Shown: positions 1 through 8,447 of the stretch, piece by piece
How the letters are laid out: each line of letters opens with the position of its first letter
How positions within the stretch are numbered: the stretch's first letter is position 1
DNA from: Herbaspirillum sp. YR522
Lineage (GTDB): Bacteria > Pseudomonadota > Gammaproteobacteria > Burkholderiales > Burkholderiaceae_D
Reading direction: 5' to 3'
Length of the DNA: 64,000 bases
NCBI RefSeq assembly: GCF_000282575.1
Contig: NZ_AKJA01000132.1
Location: 1-64,000, forward strand
Made by a program: the position numbers and the translations under genes
Notes under the pieces: model-generated
What the model was told of the DNA's origin: nothing
Databases searched by the model: none
The model's input: only the letters and a program-made list of their open reading frames with translations

Positions 1-145
1 CGGCTGGGCTGTATTTCTCTTGCATGGCAAGGGGCGCGTTGGGAAAACGGAACCCCTGCATTATCCCGGCTCGCCCCGCCGCTGACCTAGCGTTGGCGGC
101 CGATCCTGCTTTCGATATCGGCGCCGGCCGCCGGCATCGCCAGGC

Positions 146-793
146 TCAGAGGTAGACCAGTTCGAGGGTAGCCGAGCCGTCCAGGTTGATGGCCTCGTTG
201 GCCGGCAGCAGGCTTGCCCGGTTCAGCACGGCGGTCACGTCCAGGGTGGCCACGATGCGCTGGTAGTTGCCCACGGCGAGGCTGCCGGGTGTGCCCCACG
301 ACAGGGTCTGGTCGGTGCGCACGCCACCCGTGGTGTTCCTGGTCCAGGCGCTGCCGGCCTGCACACCGCGCGCCAGCAGATCCAGCGTCGCGCCGTCCCC
401 GACGATTTTCCGCATGGCAACCCGGTAGGCGCCGATGTTGGTATTGCCCACCTTGCCCAGGCCATATGTGGCTTTCTGGTCGATCACATCGGGCAATGCG
501 ACCTTGCTGGCGCTGCGGTTGTCGGTGGCGCGAATGCCTACCCTGGTCGGTGCGTCGCAGTTGATGCTGAGTTCGACCTCGCGGGTGGCCAGTTTGGTGG
601 CTTCGGTCTGGTCCAGGTTGCGGTAGCTGAGATTGGGATAGTTGACCGTGCCATCGCCTTGCAGCACCGGTACGCAGGCGCTGGGCCGGATCACTCCGCG
701 TACCTGCAGATGGGCCGACCCGCCCACTGCGATGGGGGCGGCCAATGCTGCGGCCAGCAGCAGGGTGGAGTTGATGACGATGCGCTGGTTCAT
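146..793 (-). CDS. Secreted DUF1120-like (fimbria-associated type) protein
   Basis: Predicted exported protein of 215 residues. The start at 793 is chosen over one 48 bases upstream because AAGGAGC lies seven bases before it and the protein then opens with a classical signal peptide (MNQR followed by a hydrophobic Leu/Ala stretch ending near AVGGSA). The mature part resembles the DUF1120 family of beta-sandwich proteins found near fimbrial genes: a first Cys in an SACVP context about 25 residues after the signal, a second in INCDAP, and a C-terminus ending in alternating hydrophobics (LELVYL) like a pilin-type strand. No chaperone or usher gene is seen beside it, so a role in fimbriae is not supported by context. 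The family call is from sequence character only. Confidence 0.55.
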   Translation of the reverse strand: MNQRIVINSTLLLAAALAAPIAVGGSAHLQVRGVIRPSACVPVLQGDGTVNYPNLSYRNLDQTEATKLATREVELSINCDAPTRVGIRATDNRSASKVALPDVIDQKATYGLGKVGNTNIGAYRVAMRKIVGDGATLDLLARGVQAGSAWTRNTTGGVRTDQTLSWGTPGSLAVGNYQRIVATLDVTAVLNRASLLPANEAINLDGSATLELVYL

Positions 794-1074
794 AAAAGCT
801 CCTTGGATAGGTTGAGAGTGGTCTGCGGCGGGCGTTGTCATTCACGTTTTTCTTGTCGACCCTGCAATCCGGGCGATGCCGCCATCACATGTTGTCTAGC
901 GGGCAATGCAATTGCCATCGGAAAACTCTCAAAAAATCACTGAAAATGCCTCGTCGATATGTGGCGGGCTCGTCACAGCGGCCCGCCCGGTACGCCATGG
1001 CCCCGGCTTCAAGGGAGCGAACCCGGCATGATGCGGCGTGGCGAGGGTCATCACGTGGTCATATTCAGCGGGCA
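794..1074. other. Intergenic region between divergent genes
   Basis: About 280 bases between the minus-strand secreted protein and the LacI-type regulator. It must hold the promoters of both genes. No open frame here has a convincing ribosome site. The only strong structure is the palindrome at the right end, listed separately. Confidence 0.4.
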
Positions 1075-1094
1075 TCATGAAATCGTTTTCATGA
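1075..1094. promoter_or_regulatory. Putative LacI-family operator (autoregulatory)
   Basis: A perfect 8-base inverted repeat, TCATGAAA and TTTCATGA, around TCGT. The dyad centre is the CpG that LacI-family operators usually carry. It ends 12 bases before the ATG of the LacI-type gene, so binding there would block transcription or initiation. No second copy is seen in the 51 bases before the substrate-binding protein gene, which suggests that the regulator and transporter are transcribed from one controlled promoter. Confidence 0.55.
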
Positions 1095-1106
1095 CGTGGG
1101 TATTCC

Positions 1107-2153
1107 ATGCGACCTTCCATCAAACAGGTAGCCACGCTGGCCGGGGTCTCGATTGCGACGGTATCGCGCTTGCTCAATCATCCCGGTACGGTCAGCGCCG
1201 AGACTGCCGACAGGATCCAGCGCAGCATCGCGCAACTGGGTTTTCGGCCCAACTTCACCGGCCGTAACCTGCGCGCTGGCAGCTCCCGCACCATCGGCGT
1301 GGTATTGCCCACGCTGACCAACACGGTATTCGCACAATGCCTGCAAGGCATCGAGTTGGCCGCGCGCGCACTGGACTACTCGGTCATGTTCACCACCACC
1401 GAATACCAGCCGGCCGAGGAGTGCGCCGCGGTCGAACTGCTGCTGGCGCACCGCGTCGACGGCATCATCCTGACGGTCGCCGACGCCGGTGCCAACGCCA
1501 CGCTGGACTTGCTCGAGCGTGAACGCATTCCGTTCGTGCTGACGTACAACCAGTTGCCCGATCCGCAGCCGGGCATGCCGCCCCGGGCGTCGGTGTCGGT
1601 GGACAACCGCGCTGCGGCCTGCGATGCGGTGCGCCACCTGCTGGCGGCTGGCCACCGGCGCATCCGCATGTTGTCGGGCCGTTTCGATGCGTCCGACCGC
1701 GCCATGCAGCGCTACCTGGGTTATCTCGACGCCATGCGCGCCGGTGGGGTGGAGCCGATGCCGCCGATCGAACTCGAATTGCACACCCTGACGGCCGCCG
1801 CCGATTACCAGCAGATGCTGGCCGATCCTGGCTTGAGGCCAAGTGCCCTGTTCTGTTCCAACGACATGCTGGCCATGAGCGCCATGCGCGACCTGCGCGC
1901 GCTGGGGTTGCGATTGCCGCAGGACATGTCGGTGATGGGCTTCGATGGCATCCCGATCGGGGCCCTGGTCGAGCCGGTGCTGGCCAGCGTGGTGCAGCCG
2001 TCCGAGCAGATCGGCGACGTCGCGCTGCGCACCTTGCTGGCACTGCTGGAGCAGCGTGGCGGCAAGTCGGCGCCGCCGGCCGGGCCGGGGCGGCAAGTGT
2101 TGGCCCACGGCATACGCAGCGGCGGCTCGGTGAGTCCGCTGGCAGGCACCTGA
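1107..2153 (+). CDS. LacI-family transcriptional regulator
   Basis: 348-residue DNA-binding regulator. Residues about 5-50 form the LacI helix-turn-helix and hinge helix (SIKQVATLAGVSIATVSRLL, then NFTGRNLRAG); the rest is a periplasmic-binding-protein-like sensor starting at TIGVVLPTLTN, with the usual SVDNRAAACDAVRHLLAAGH strand-helix and a C-terminal domain with CSNDMLAMSAM and VMGFDGIP. The length is typical. It lies 51 bases upstream of the ABC importer genes and has a dyad operator candidate just before it, so it is inferred to repress this operon and respond to the imported compound or a breakdown product. The ligand cannot be read from the sequence. Confidence 0.9.
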   Translation: MRPSIKQVATLAGVSIATVSRLLNHPGTVSAETADRIQRSIAQLGFRPNFTGRNLRAGSSRTIGVVLPTLTNTVFAQCLQGIELAARALDYSVMFTTTEYQPAEECAAVELLLAHRVDGIILTVADAGANATLDLLERERIPFVLTYNQLPDPQPGMPPRASVSVDNRAAACDAVRHLLAAGHRRIRMLSGRFDASDRAMQRYLGYLDAMRAGGVEPMPPIELELHTLTAAADYQQMLADPGLRPSALFCSNDMLAMSAMRDLRALGLRLPQDMSVMGFDGIPIGALVEPVLASVVQPSEQIGDVALRTLLALLEQRGGKSAPPAGPGRQVLAHGIRSGGSVSPLAGT

Positions 2154-2204
2154 ATTTCGCAGCAGTTTTTCAACCACCTCCACTTCATTTACAGGGGAAC
2201 CGAG

Positions 2205-3212
2205 ATGTTCGGCAAACGTGTTATCCAAACCCTGGTCGGCAGCGCGATGCTGTCGGCCTGCCTGGCCGCTTCGGCGCAGACCGCGATCTGCTACAACTGT
2301 CCGCCGGAATGGGCGGACTGGGCGTCCCAGATCAAGGCGATCAAGGACACGACCGGTATCACCGTGCCGCCCGACAACAAGAACAGCGGCCAGGCGCTGG
2401 CCCAGATGCTGGCCGAGAAGGCCAGCCCGGTGGCCGACTTCGCCTACCTTGGCGTGAGCTTCGGCATCGAGGCGCGCGGCAAGGACCTGGTCAGCCCGTA
2501 CAAGCCGGCCCACTGGAACGAAGTGCCCGCCGCACTGAAGGACGCCGACGGCTACTGGACCACCATCCACTCCGGCACCATGGGCCTGATGGTCAATGTC
2601 GATGCGCTCAAGGGAAAGCCGGTGCCCAGGTCGTGGCAGGACCTGCAAAAACCCGAGTACAAGGGGCTGGTCGGCTACCTCGACCCGGCCAGCGCCTTCG
2701 TCGGCTATGTCGGCGCGGTGGCGATCAACCAGGCGCTGGGCGGCACGCTGGACGATTTCTCGCCGGCCATCGGCTTTTTCAGGAACCTGCAGAAGAACCA
2801 GCCCATCGTGCCCAAGCAGACCTCGTATGCGCGCCTGATCTCGGGCGAGATCCCGATCCTGCTGGGCTATGACTTCGATGCCTACCGTGCCAAATACAAG
2901 GACCATGCCAACGTCGCCTTCGTCATTCCCACCGAAGGCACCGTGACCGTCCCTTACGTGGTGGCGCTGGCCAAGAATGGCCCGCACCCGGAGCAGGCCA
3001 GGAAGGTGCTGGATTTCCTGCTGTCGGACCAGGGCCAGGCCATCTGGGCCAATGCCTACCTGCGTCCGGTGCGCGCCTCGGCCATGTCGAAGCAAGCGGA
3101 GTCGCGCTTCCTGCCGGCGGCCGATTATGCCCGCGCCAAGCCGGTGGACTACGGCAAGATGGCCGAGGCGCAGCGCAAGTTCGGCGAGCGCTACCTGGCG
3201 GAAGTGCGCTGA
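2205..3212 (+). CDS. ABC transporter substrate-binding protein (2-aminoethylphosphonate-type)
   Basis: 335-residue periplasmic binding protein with an N-terminal signal peptide (cleavage probably after ASAQT). AGGGGAA precedes the ATG. It belongs to the extracellular solute-binding family 1 group that includes iron(III), polyamine and 2-aminoethylphosphonate binders; the order binding protein, two permeases, ATPase and phosphodiesterase is that usually annotated as a putative 2-aminoethylphosphonate system in Burkholderiales. No phnW or phnX is present, so the phosphonate substrate is doubtful and a phosphodiester is equally possible given the last gene. The stop overlaps the ATG of the first permease by one base. 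Confidence 0.8.
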   Translation: MFGKRVIQTLVGSAMLSACLAASAQTAICYNCPPEWADWASQIKAIKDTTGITVPPDNKNSGQALAQMLAEKASPVADFAYLGVSFGIEARGKDLVSPYKPAHWNEVPAALKDADGYWTTIHSGTMGLMVNVDALKGKPVPRSWQDLQKPEYKGLVGYLDPASAFVGYVGAVAINQALGGTLDDFSPAIGFFRNLQKNQPIVPKQTSYARLISGEIPILLGYDFDAYRAKYKDHANVAFVIPTEGTVTVPYVVALAKNGPHPEQARKVLDFLLSDQGQAIWANAYLRPVRASAMSKQAESRFLPAADYARAKPVDYGKMAEAQRKFGERYLAEVR

Positions 3213-4093
3213 TGCGCGGGGCAGGACAGACCATGGATGCAAGCCGTCTTTCAACGGCGCCGCCGGCGCACGGCACCAGGCGTGGCGAGGGCGCCTGGCT
3301 GTGCTTCGCCGCCCCCGGCGTGGCCTTGTTCTGCGCCTTCTGGCTGCTGCCGATGGTGCGGCTGGTCGGCGTGGGCGCCAGCGGGCCGGGCGGGGCGATG
3401 GCCTATCTGGCGGTGCTCACCAACCGCCATTACTTCACCAGCCTGCTGTCGACGCTGGCCTTGTCGGCGGCAGTCACGCTGGTGACGCTGGCGATCTCGG
3501 TGGCGGTGGGTCTGTTCCTGCAACGCAACCGGTTCTTCGGGCATTCGATGTTGCTGGCCATGTTGACCTTTCCGCTGGCCTTCCCCGGCGTGGTGGTGGG
3601 CTTCATGGTGATCATGCTGGCCGGCCGCCAGGGCCTGGTCAGCCGTTTCACCGATTGGCTGCTGGGCGAGCCGCTTGTGTTTGCCTATGCCTTGCCGGGC
3701 CTGTTCCTGGGTTACCTGTATTTTTCGATCCCGCGCGTGATCCTGACCGTGACCGCCGCTGCCGCCAAGCTCGACACTTCGCTGGAAGAAGCGGCGCGTT
3801 CGCTGGGCGCGCGGCCCTGGCAGGTGCTGTTGCAGGTCATCCTGCCGGCCCTGGCGCCGGCCTTGATCTCGTCGGGCGCGATCTGCTTTGCCACCAGCGT
3901 GGGCGCCTTCGGCACGGCCTTTACGCTGGCGGCCAATATCGATGTACTGCCGATGACCATCTATAACGAATTCACCGGCTACGCCAACTTCGCCACTGCC
4001 GCGTCGCTGTCGGTCGTGCTGGGTGCGATTACCTGGCTGGTGCTGGCGCTGGCCCGTTCGCTGGCCGGCAACGGCGTGGCTGCGGCGGCATGA
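3212..4093 (+). CDS. ABC transporter permease 1
   Basis: 293-residue inner-membrane permease of the binding-protein-dependent (MetI-like) family. About six hydrophobic segments are visible, and the EAA loop that contacts the ATPase is clear (EEAARSLGARPWQVLLQVIL, about residues 193-212). The start overlaps the preceding stop (TGATG); a second in-frame ATG lies 21 bases downstream and could be used instead. It is followed by a second, different permease, so the channel is probably a heterodimer. Confidence 0.87.
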   Translation: MRGAGQTMDASRLSTAPPAHGTRRGEGAWLCFAAPGVALFCAFWLLPMVRLVGVGASGPGGAMAYLAVLTNRHYFTSLLSTLALSAAVTLVTLAISVAVGLFLQRNRFFGHSMLLAMLTFPLAFPGVVVGFMVIMLAGRQGLVSRFTDWLLGEPLVFAYALPGLFLGYLYFSIPRVILTVTAAAAKLDTSLEEAARSLGARPWQVLLQVILPALAPALISSGAICFATSVGAFGTAFTLAANIDVLPMTIYNEFTGYANFATAASLSVVLGAITWLVLALARSLAGNGVAAAA

Positions 4094-4103
4094 GGAGCGA
4101 TGC

Positions 4104-4907
4104 ATGAGACGTGACTTGCGATTCTGGCTGCAACTGGCCTTCACGCTGCTGGTGTGCAGCTTCATGATCGTGCCGGTGCTGCTGTCGATGGTGGCCGGGT
4201 TGACCGAGAATTTCTTCGTCGGCATTTCCAGCGGCTTGACCCTGCGCTGGGTGGCACAGGTCTGGGAGATGTACCAGCCGACCATCTGGCGCTCCATCTT
4301 CATCGCCCTGTCGTGCCTGCTGGTCACGCTGGCCACCGGGGTGCCGCTGGCCTATATGCTGGCGCGCTATCGCGGGGGCAACAGTCGCCTGGCGCGCGTG
4401 ATCGAAGAGCTGCTGATGATGCCGGTGGCGGTGCCGGGACTGGCCACCGCGCTGGCGCTGATCATGGCCTATGGCCAGTACCGGGCGTTTCGCGGCAGCC
4501 TGTTGTTCATCCTGGTGGGACACGTGCTGTTCGTGCTGCCGTTCATGGTGCGCCCGGTGCTGGCGGTGATGCAGTCGTCGCAACTGGCGCAGCTCGAGGA
4601 GGCTGCCGCCAGCCTGGGCGCCGGCATGCTGCGGCGTTTCTTCGGGGTCGTCGTTCCCAATGTCAGTGGCGGCATCCTGGCCGGTTCGCTGATGGTGGTG
4701 ACGCTGTCGATCGGTGAATTCAATATCACCTGGATGCTGCATACGCCATTGACCATGACGCTGCCGGTTGGCCTGGCCGACGCCTATGCATCGATGCGGT
4801 TGGAGGTCGGCTCGGCCTACACGCTGATTTTCTTTTTCATGATCATTCCGCTGCTGGTGGGCATGCAGTGGGTGACGCGGTTCGCAGACAAGAGGGCAAG
4901 TCCATGA
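4104..4907 (+). CDS. ABC transporter permease 2
   Basis: 267-residue MetI-like permease and partner of the preceding gene. The frame is open upstream, but the start at 4104 is chosen because GAGGAG lies just before it and the protein then begins MRRDLRFWLQ followed at once by the first membrane segment. The EAA motif is present (LEEAAASLGAGMLRRFFG). The end overlaps the ATPase start as ATGA, showing translational coupling. Confidence 0.87.
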   Translation: MRRDLRFWLQLAFTLLVCSFMIVPVLLSMVAGLTENFFVGISSGLTLRWVAQVWEMYQPTIWRSIFIALSCLLVTLATGVPLAYMLARYRGGNSRLARVIEELLMMPVAVPGLATALALIMAYGQYRAFRGSLLFILVGHVLFVLPFMVRPVLAVMQSSQLAQLEEAAASLGAGMLRRFFGVVVPNVSGGILAGSLMVVTLSIGEFNITWMLHTPLTMTLPVGLADAYASMRLEVGSAYTLIFFFMIIPLLVGMQWVTRFADKRASP

Positions 4908-6001
4908 AGCAAGCTGTATCGATACGCCTGGCCGCCTGTGCCAAATCCTTCGCGGGTGGCCACCGCGCGCTGCAGCCGCTGGACCTCGAGATCGAGGCCG
5001 GCGAGACCCTGGTGTTGCTGGGGCCATCGGGTTGTGGCAAGACCACCACGCTGCGCATGATCGCCGGCCTGGAGTTTCCCGATGCGCCCGGTCGGGTATG
5101 GTTCGGCGACGACGACGTGACGGCGCTGCCGATCGAGAAACGCGGCGTCGGCATGGTGTTCCAGAACTACGCGCTGTTCCCCAACATGAGCGTGGGCGAA
5201 AATATCGCCTATGGCATGAAGCTGCGCAAGATCGCCGCACCCGAGCGCGCCGCGCGTGTCGAGCGGCTGCTGGAGATGGTGCATCTGCAGGGCCTGTCGC
5301 GACGCCGTGTGGACCAGCTGTCGGGCGGGCAGAAGCAGCGCGTGGCCCTGGCCCGCGCGGTGGCCGTCGAGCCGCGCGTGCTGCTGCTCGACGAGCCATT
5401 GACCGCACTCGACGCCAAGCTGCGCGAGGCCGTGCGCAGCGACTTGAACCAGTTGTTGCGCAGCCTCGGCATCACGACCGTGTATGTAACCCACGACCAG
5501 GGCGAGGCGATGGCGCTGGGCGACCGCATCGTGGTGATGGAGCGCGGACGCATCGCCCAGGTCGGCACCCCGCAGGACATCTACTATCACCCCGCCAATG
5601 CGTTCGTGGCCGATTTCATCGGCGCCATGAACCGGGTACAGGGCGTGGTGTCGGGCGGTCGCTTGCAGACGCCGGCAGGCAGCCTGGCGCTGGCCGGGCA
5701 GGTCGCCGAAGGACAGGTGGCGACGGCCATGTTCCGCCCCGAGGATGTGCGCGTGATCGATCTCGCGCCAGGCCAGCGGCCCGCCGAAGGCCGTGCGGAC
5801 ATGGCCGGCATGTTCAATGGCAAGGTGGTGTCGAGCTTCTTCATGGGCGACCGTACCCGACTCGAGATCGACATCGGCGCGCCGCATCCGCTGATCGCCG
5901 AGACCGCGCGACGCGGCCATTGGCATGGCGGGCAGGGGGTGGCGCTGGAGGTGCCGCTGTCGGCGCTGGTGCGCCTGCCGGCGGTCGGGGAGGCAGCATG
6001 A
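4904..6001 (+). CDS. ABC transporter ATP-binding protein
   Basis: 365-residue ATPase that energises the importer. Seen directly: Walker A GPSGCGKTT (about residues 41-49), Q-loop VFQNYALFPNM, signature LSGGQKQR, Walker B LLLDEPLTALD and H-loop VTHDQ. A C-terminal TOBE-like extension of about 100 residues (from about residue 245) matches the CUT1/polyamine/phosphonate class. The start at 4904 rather than the longer frame is set by the ATGA overlap with permease 2; the stop overlaps the following phosphodiesterase in the same way. Confidence 0.92.
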   Translation: MKQAVSIRLAACAKSFAGGHRALQPLDLEIEAGETLVLLGPSGCGKTTTLRMIAGLEFPDAPGRVWFGDDDVTALPIEKRGVGMVFQNYALFPNMSVGENIAYGMKLRKIAAPERAARVERLLEMVHLQGLSRRRVDQLSGGQKQRVALARAVAVEPRVLLLDEPLTALDAKLREAVRSDLNQLLRSLGITTVYVTHDQGEAMALGDRIVVMERGRIAQVGTPQDIYYHPANAFVADFIGAMNRVQGVVSGGRLQTPAGSLALAGQVAEGQVATAMFRPEDVRVIDLAPGQRPAEGRADMAGMFNGKVVSSFFMGDRTRLEIDIGAPHPLIAETARRGHWHGGQGVALEVPLSALVRLPAVGEAA

Positions 6002-6819
6002 TCCTGGCCCAAATCTCCGACCTGCACATCAAGACCGATGGCATGAAATCGTATCGCGTGGTGGACACCGCCGAAAGCCTGCGGCGCTGCGTGGCGCAAC
6101 TCAATGCCTTGCGCCAGCAGCCCGATGCGGTGGTGATCACGGGCGACCTGGTGGACTTCGGCAAGCCCGGCGAATACGCTTTCCTGCGCCAGTTGCTGGC
6201 GCCGCTGCAACGGCCTTATTACCTGTTGCCGGGCAATCACGACGAACGGGAGGCCTTGCGGGCGGCGTTTCCGGCGCACGACTACCTGCAGCAGGGCGGC
6301 GAGCGTATCGAATACGTGGTCGATATCGGTCCGCTGCGCATGGTGGCGCTCGATACGGTGATTCCGCGCGCCAGCGGCGGCGAACTGGCACCCGGGAGCC
6401 TGCAATGGCTGGACCATACGCTGGCACGGCAGCCGCTGCGGCCGACCGTGATCGCGATGCACCATCCGCCATTTACCACCGGCATCGGCCACATGGACGA
6501 CATGGGGCTGGCCAATCCCGAGGCGCTGGCGGCAGTGGTGCGCAAGCACCCGCAGGTCGAGCGGGTGTTATGCGGTCATTTGCATCGCGCCATCCAGAGC
6601 CGCTTTGCCGGGACCCTGGCGTCGACCTGCCCGGGAGTGTCGCATCAGGTCGATCTTGATCTGGACCGACAGGCACCGTCGGCCTTCGTGATGGAACCAC
6701 CCGGCTTCCAGTTGCATTGGTGGGATGAGGCGAGCCGTTCGCTGGTCAGCCATACCGCGTTCATCGGGCAATTCGATGGGCCTTATCCGTTCTATGACGG
6801 CGACCAACTGATCGACTGA
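5998..6819 (+). CDS. GpdQ-like metallophosphodiesterase
   Basis: 273-residue cytoplasmic calcineurin-like phosphodiesterase, close to the size of the Enterobacter glycerophosphodiesterase GpdQ. All metal-ligand motifs of the class are visible: SDLHI, GDLVDFG, GNHDER, MHHPP and CGHLH. No signal peptide is present, so it acts on imported material. ATG overlaps the ATPase stop, making it the last gene of the transport operon. Members of the family cleave phosphodiesters such as glycerophosphodiesters, and some cleave phosphonate monoesters or cAMP; the gene context argues that the natural substrate is whatever the transporter brings in. Confidence 0.85.
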   Translation: MILAQISDLHIKTDGMKSYRVVDTAESLRRCVAQLNALRQQPDAVVITGDLVDFGKPGEYAFLRQLLAPLQRPYYLLPGNHDEREALRAAFPAHDYLQQGGERIEYVVDIGPLRMVALDTVIPRASGGELAPGSLQWLDHTLARQPLRPTVIAMHHPPFTTGIGHMDDMGLANPEALAAVVRKHPQVERVLCGHLHRAIQSRFAGTLASTCPGVSHQVDLDLDRQAPSAFVMEPPGFQLHWWDEASRSLVSHTAFIGQFDGPYPFYDGDQLID

Positions 6820-6885
6820 GGTGGCGTCACGCGCGCGTCAACGGGTTGCCGTCTTGGCATCACCCGGTGGTTTCGAGCGGGCGAA

Positions 6886-7212
6886 CTACTTCCAGGCCAG
6901 TTCCAGTACCGGCGCCTCGTCGTAGTCCTCGCAACGGTCGTTGATGGCGGTACAGCAGAACTCGACTTCCTCGACCAGGTCGGGCAAGCGGCGATGCAGG
7001 TCGGCGCTGCCGGTGATCTCGATACGCAGCATCTCCTTGGGCTTGAGCTTGAATTTGCACATGCCGTCGTCGTCGCGCAGGTAGGACAGGCAATCGACCC
7101 AGGCGTCCATGTTGCGACCATAGAAATCGGGAAAGCCGAACGCTTGCGCGCTCAGGTCGTGAAAGCTTTCCCAGTCGGTGATGCGGTCGCCCGCCAGTTG
7201 TACGCTTGCCAT
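6886..7212 (-). CDS. Barstar-family protein
   Basis: 108-residue acidic protein of the barstar (ribonuclease inhibitor) family. The family signature is visible near the N-terminus: SFHDLSAQAFGFPDFYGRN, then an aspartate-rich strand (YLRDDDG). Barstar from Bacillus binds and blocks the RNase barnase. No barnase or other RNase toxin gene is in the neighbourhood. The gene lies seven bases after the exbD stop, so it is probably co-transcribed with the ExbB/ExbD pair. Confidence 0.8.
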   Translation of the reverse strand: MASVQLAGDRITDWESFHDLSAQAFGFPDFYGRNMDAWVDCLSYLRDDDGMCKFKLKPKEMLRIEITGSADLHRRLPDLVEEVEFCCTAINDRCEDYDEAPVLELAWK

Positions 7213-7219
7213 GGTTGCC

Positions 7220-7639
7220 TTACTTTTTCTTGGGTTCGGTGACGAAGCCGAGCTTGGTCAGGCCGGCGCCCTGGGCGGCCGACATCACTTCGGCAATGAT
7301 CTCGTAGCGGGTCGACTTGTCGGCGCGCAGCTGCAGTTCGGGTTGCGGCTGGCGCGCCGCGGCGCTGGCCAGGCGGGCATCGAGCGCGTCCATCCCGACG
7401 GCCTGGTCGTTCCAGTACAACTTGCCGGCGGCGTCGATGGCAATGGTGACGGTCTCGGGTTTTTCGGGCGCCGGCGCCGAGCTGGCGGTGGGCAGGTCGA
7501 GCTTGACCGCGTGCGTAAACAGCGGCGCCGAAATGATGAAGATCACCAGCAGTACCAGCATCACGTCGACCATCGGCGTGACGTTGATGTCGGCCATCGG
7601 GCCGGGGTTCTGGTTGTCGTTGAAACCGCCGAAGCTCAT
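7220..7639 (-). CDS. exbD: ExbD/TolR-family biopolymer transport protein
   Basis: 139-residue inner-membrane protein with one N-terminal transmembrane segment (about residues 24-44) preceded by the family motif INVTPMVDVMLVLLVIF; the aspartate in MVDVM is the proton-carrying residue of this class. The periplasmic part is the usual small alpha/beta domain. It overlaps the exbB stop by four bases. With ExbB it forms a proton-driven motor that energises TonB or TolA, but neither partner is nearby, so TonB-type versus Tol-type cannot be settled here. Confidence 0.88.
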   Translation of the reverse strand: MSFGGFNDNQNPGPMADINVTPMVDVMLVLLVIFIISAPLFTHAVKLDLPTASSAPAPEKPETVTIAIDAAGKLYWNDQAVGMDALDARLASAAARQPQPELQLRADKSTRYEIIAEVMSAAQGAGLTKLGFVTEPKKK

Positions 7640-8343
7640 GATGCGGCCCTCCGGTCGGCATCGCCCACGCGCGCACCGGTGGTCAGGTAGGCGTGCAGGT
7701 CGTGCGCGAAGCCATCGAGCTCGGCCAGGCGCACGCGGTTGATGCGGGTGAAGGCGTTATAGGCCAGCACGGCGGGAATGGCCACCACCAGGCCCAGCGC
7801 GGTCATGATCAGCGCCTCGCCCACGGGGCCGGCGACCTTGTCGATCTGTACCGTGCCGCTGGCCGAGACCGCCGCCAGCGCATGGTAGATACCCCAGACC
7901 GTGCCGAACAGCCCTACGAAGGGCGCGGTCGAGCCGACCGAGGCCAGCAGCGTCAGGCCGCGCTCCAGGCGCGCCGAGACACGGTTGATCTCGCGCCGCA
8001 AGGTGCGGGTGATCAGCTCGCCAGGGTCGGTGGCGGCATTGAGCGAGGCTCCCGGCTGCTGGCGATGGGATACGTCGGCGGCTGCAGCAGCCCGTTCGGC
8101 CAGGGGCGTGTAGATCGCCTCGGTGTCGAGTCCCTGCATGGCGCCGATGGCGTCGACCAGCGTCGGTGCCTGCCAGAAATCGTCGAGCGCATTGCTGCCG
8201 GCCCGGATGCGCCAGGCCGACCAGGCCTTGGCCAGGATGTAGTACCAGCTGGCCACCGACATCAGCAGCAGCAGGTAGGCCACGGTGTGCGACACGGCGT
8301 CGCCTTGCGCCCAGTAATGGGCAAATCCGGTTGTCGATTCCAT
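7636..8343 (-). CDS. exbB: ExbB/TolQ/MotA-family proton channel protein
   Basis: 235-residue membrane protein with a first transmembrane helix at about residues 17-37 and the conserved MotA/TolQ/ExbB core near the middle (STAPFVGLFGTVWGIYHAL), followed by a third helix (LIMTALGLVVAIPAVLAY). It is the first gene of a three-gene unit with exbD and barstar. A terminator for the upstream dapB gene lies just before it, so it has its own promoter. Confidence 0.88.
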   Translation of the reverse strand: MESTTGFAHYWAQGDAVSHTVAYLLLLMSVASWYYILAKAWSAWRIRAGSNALDDFWQAPTLVDAIGAMQGLDTEAIYTPLAERAAAAADVSHRQQPGASLNAATDPGELITRTLRREINRVSARLERGLTLLASVGSTAPFVGLFGTVWGIYHALAAVSASGTVQIDKVAGPVGEALIMTALGLVVAIPAVLAYNAFTRINRVRLAELDGFAHDLHAYLTTGARVGDADRRAAS

Positions 8344-8381
8344 ATCTGGACCTCATGTCGAAACGGCCATGGCCGTAAAAG

Positions 8382-8418
8382 AAAAATCGCTGCCGGACCA
8401 ACCCTGGTGCGGCAGCGA
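8382..8418 (-). terminator. Rho-independent terminator after dapB
   Basis: Read on the minus strand, TCGCTGCCG and CGGCAGCGA form a perfect nine-base stem followed directly by TTTTTC. It begins 30 bases after the dapB stop and separates dapB from the exbB unit. Confidence 0.75.
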
Positions 8419-8447
8419 CTCGTCACTAGCTTGGCCGGCAGGGCGGC

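Noticed and set aside
2195-2225. GGAACC before the substrate-binding protein gene as an hrp box
   Set aside because: No CCACNNA-like element follows at 15-16 bases, and the hexamer overlaps the ribosome site and start codon.
1089-3254. 721-codon minus-strand frame across the LacI and binding-protein genes
   Set aside because: Antisense to two clear family members and of shadow composition.
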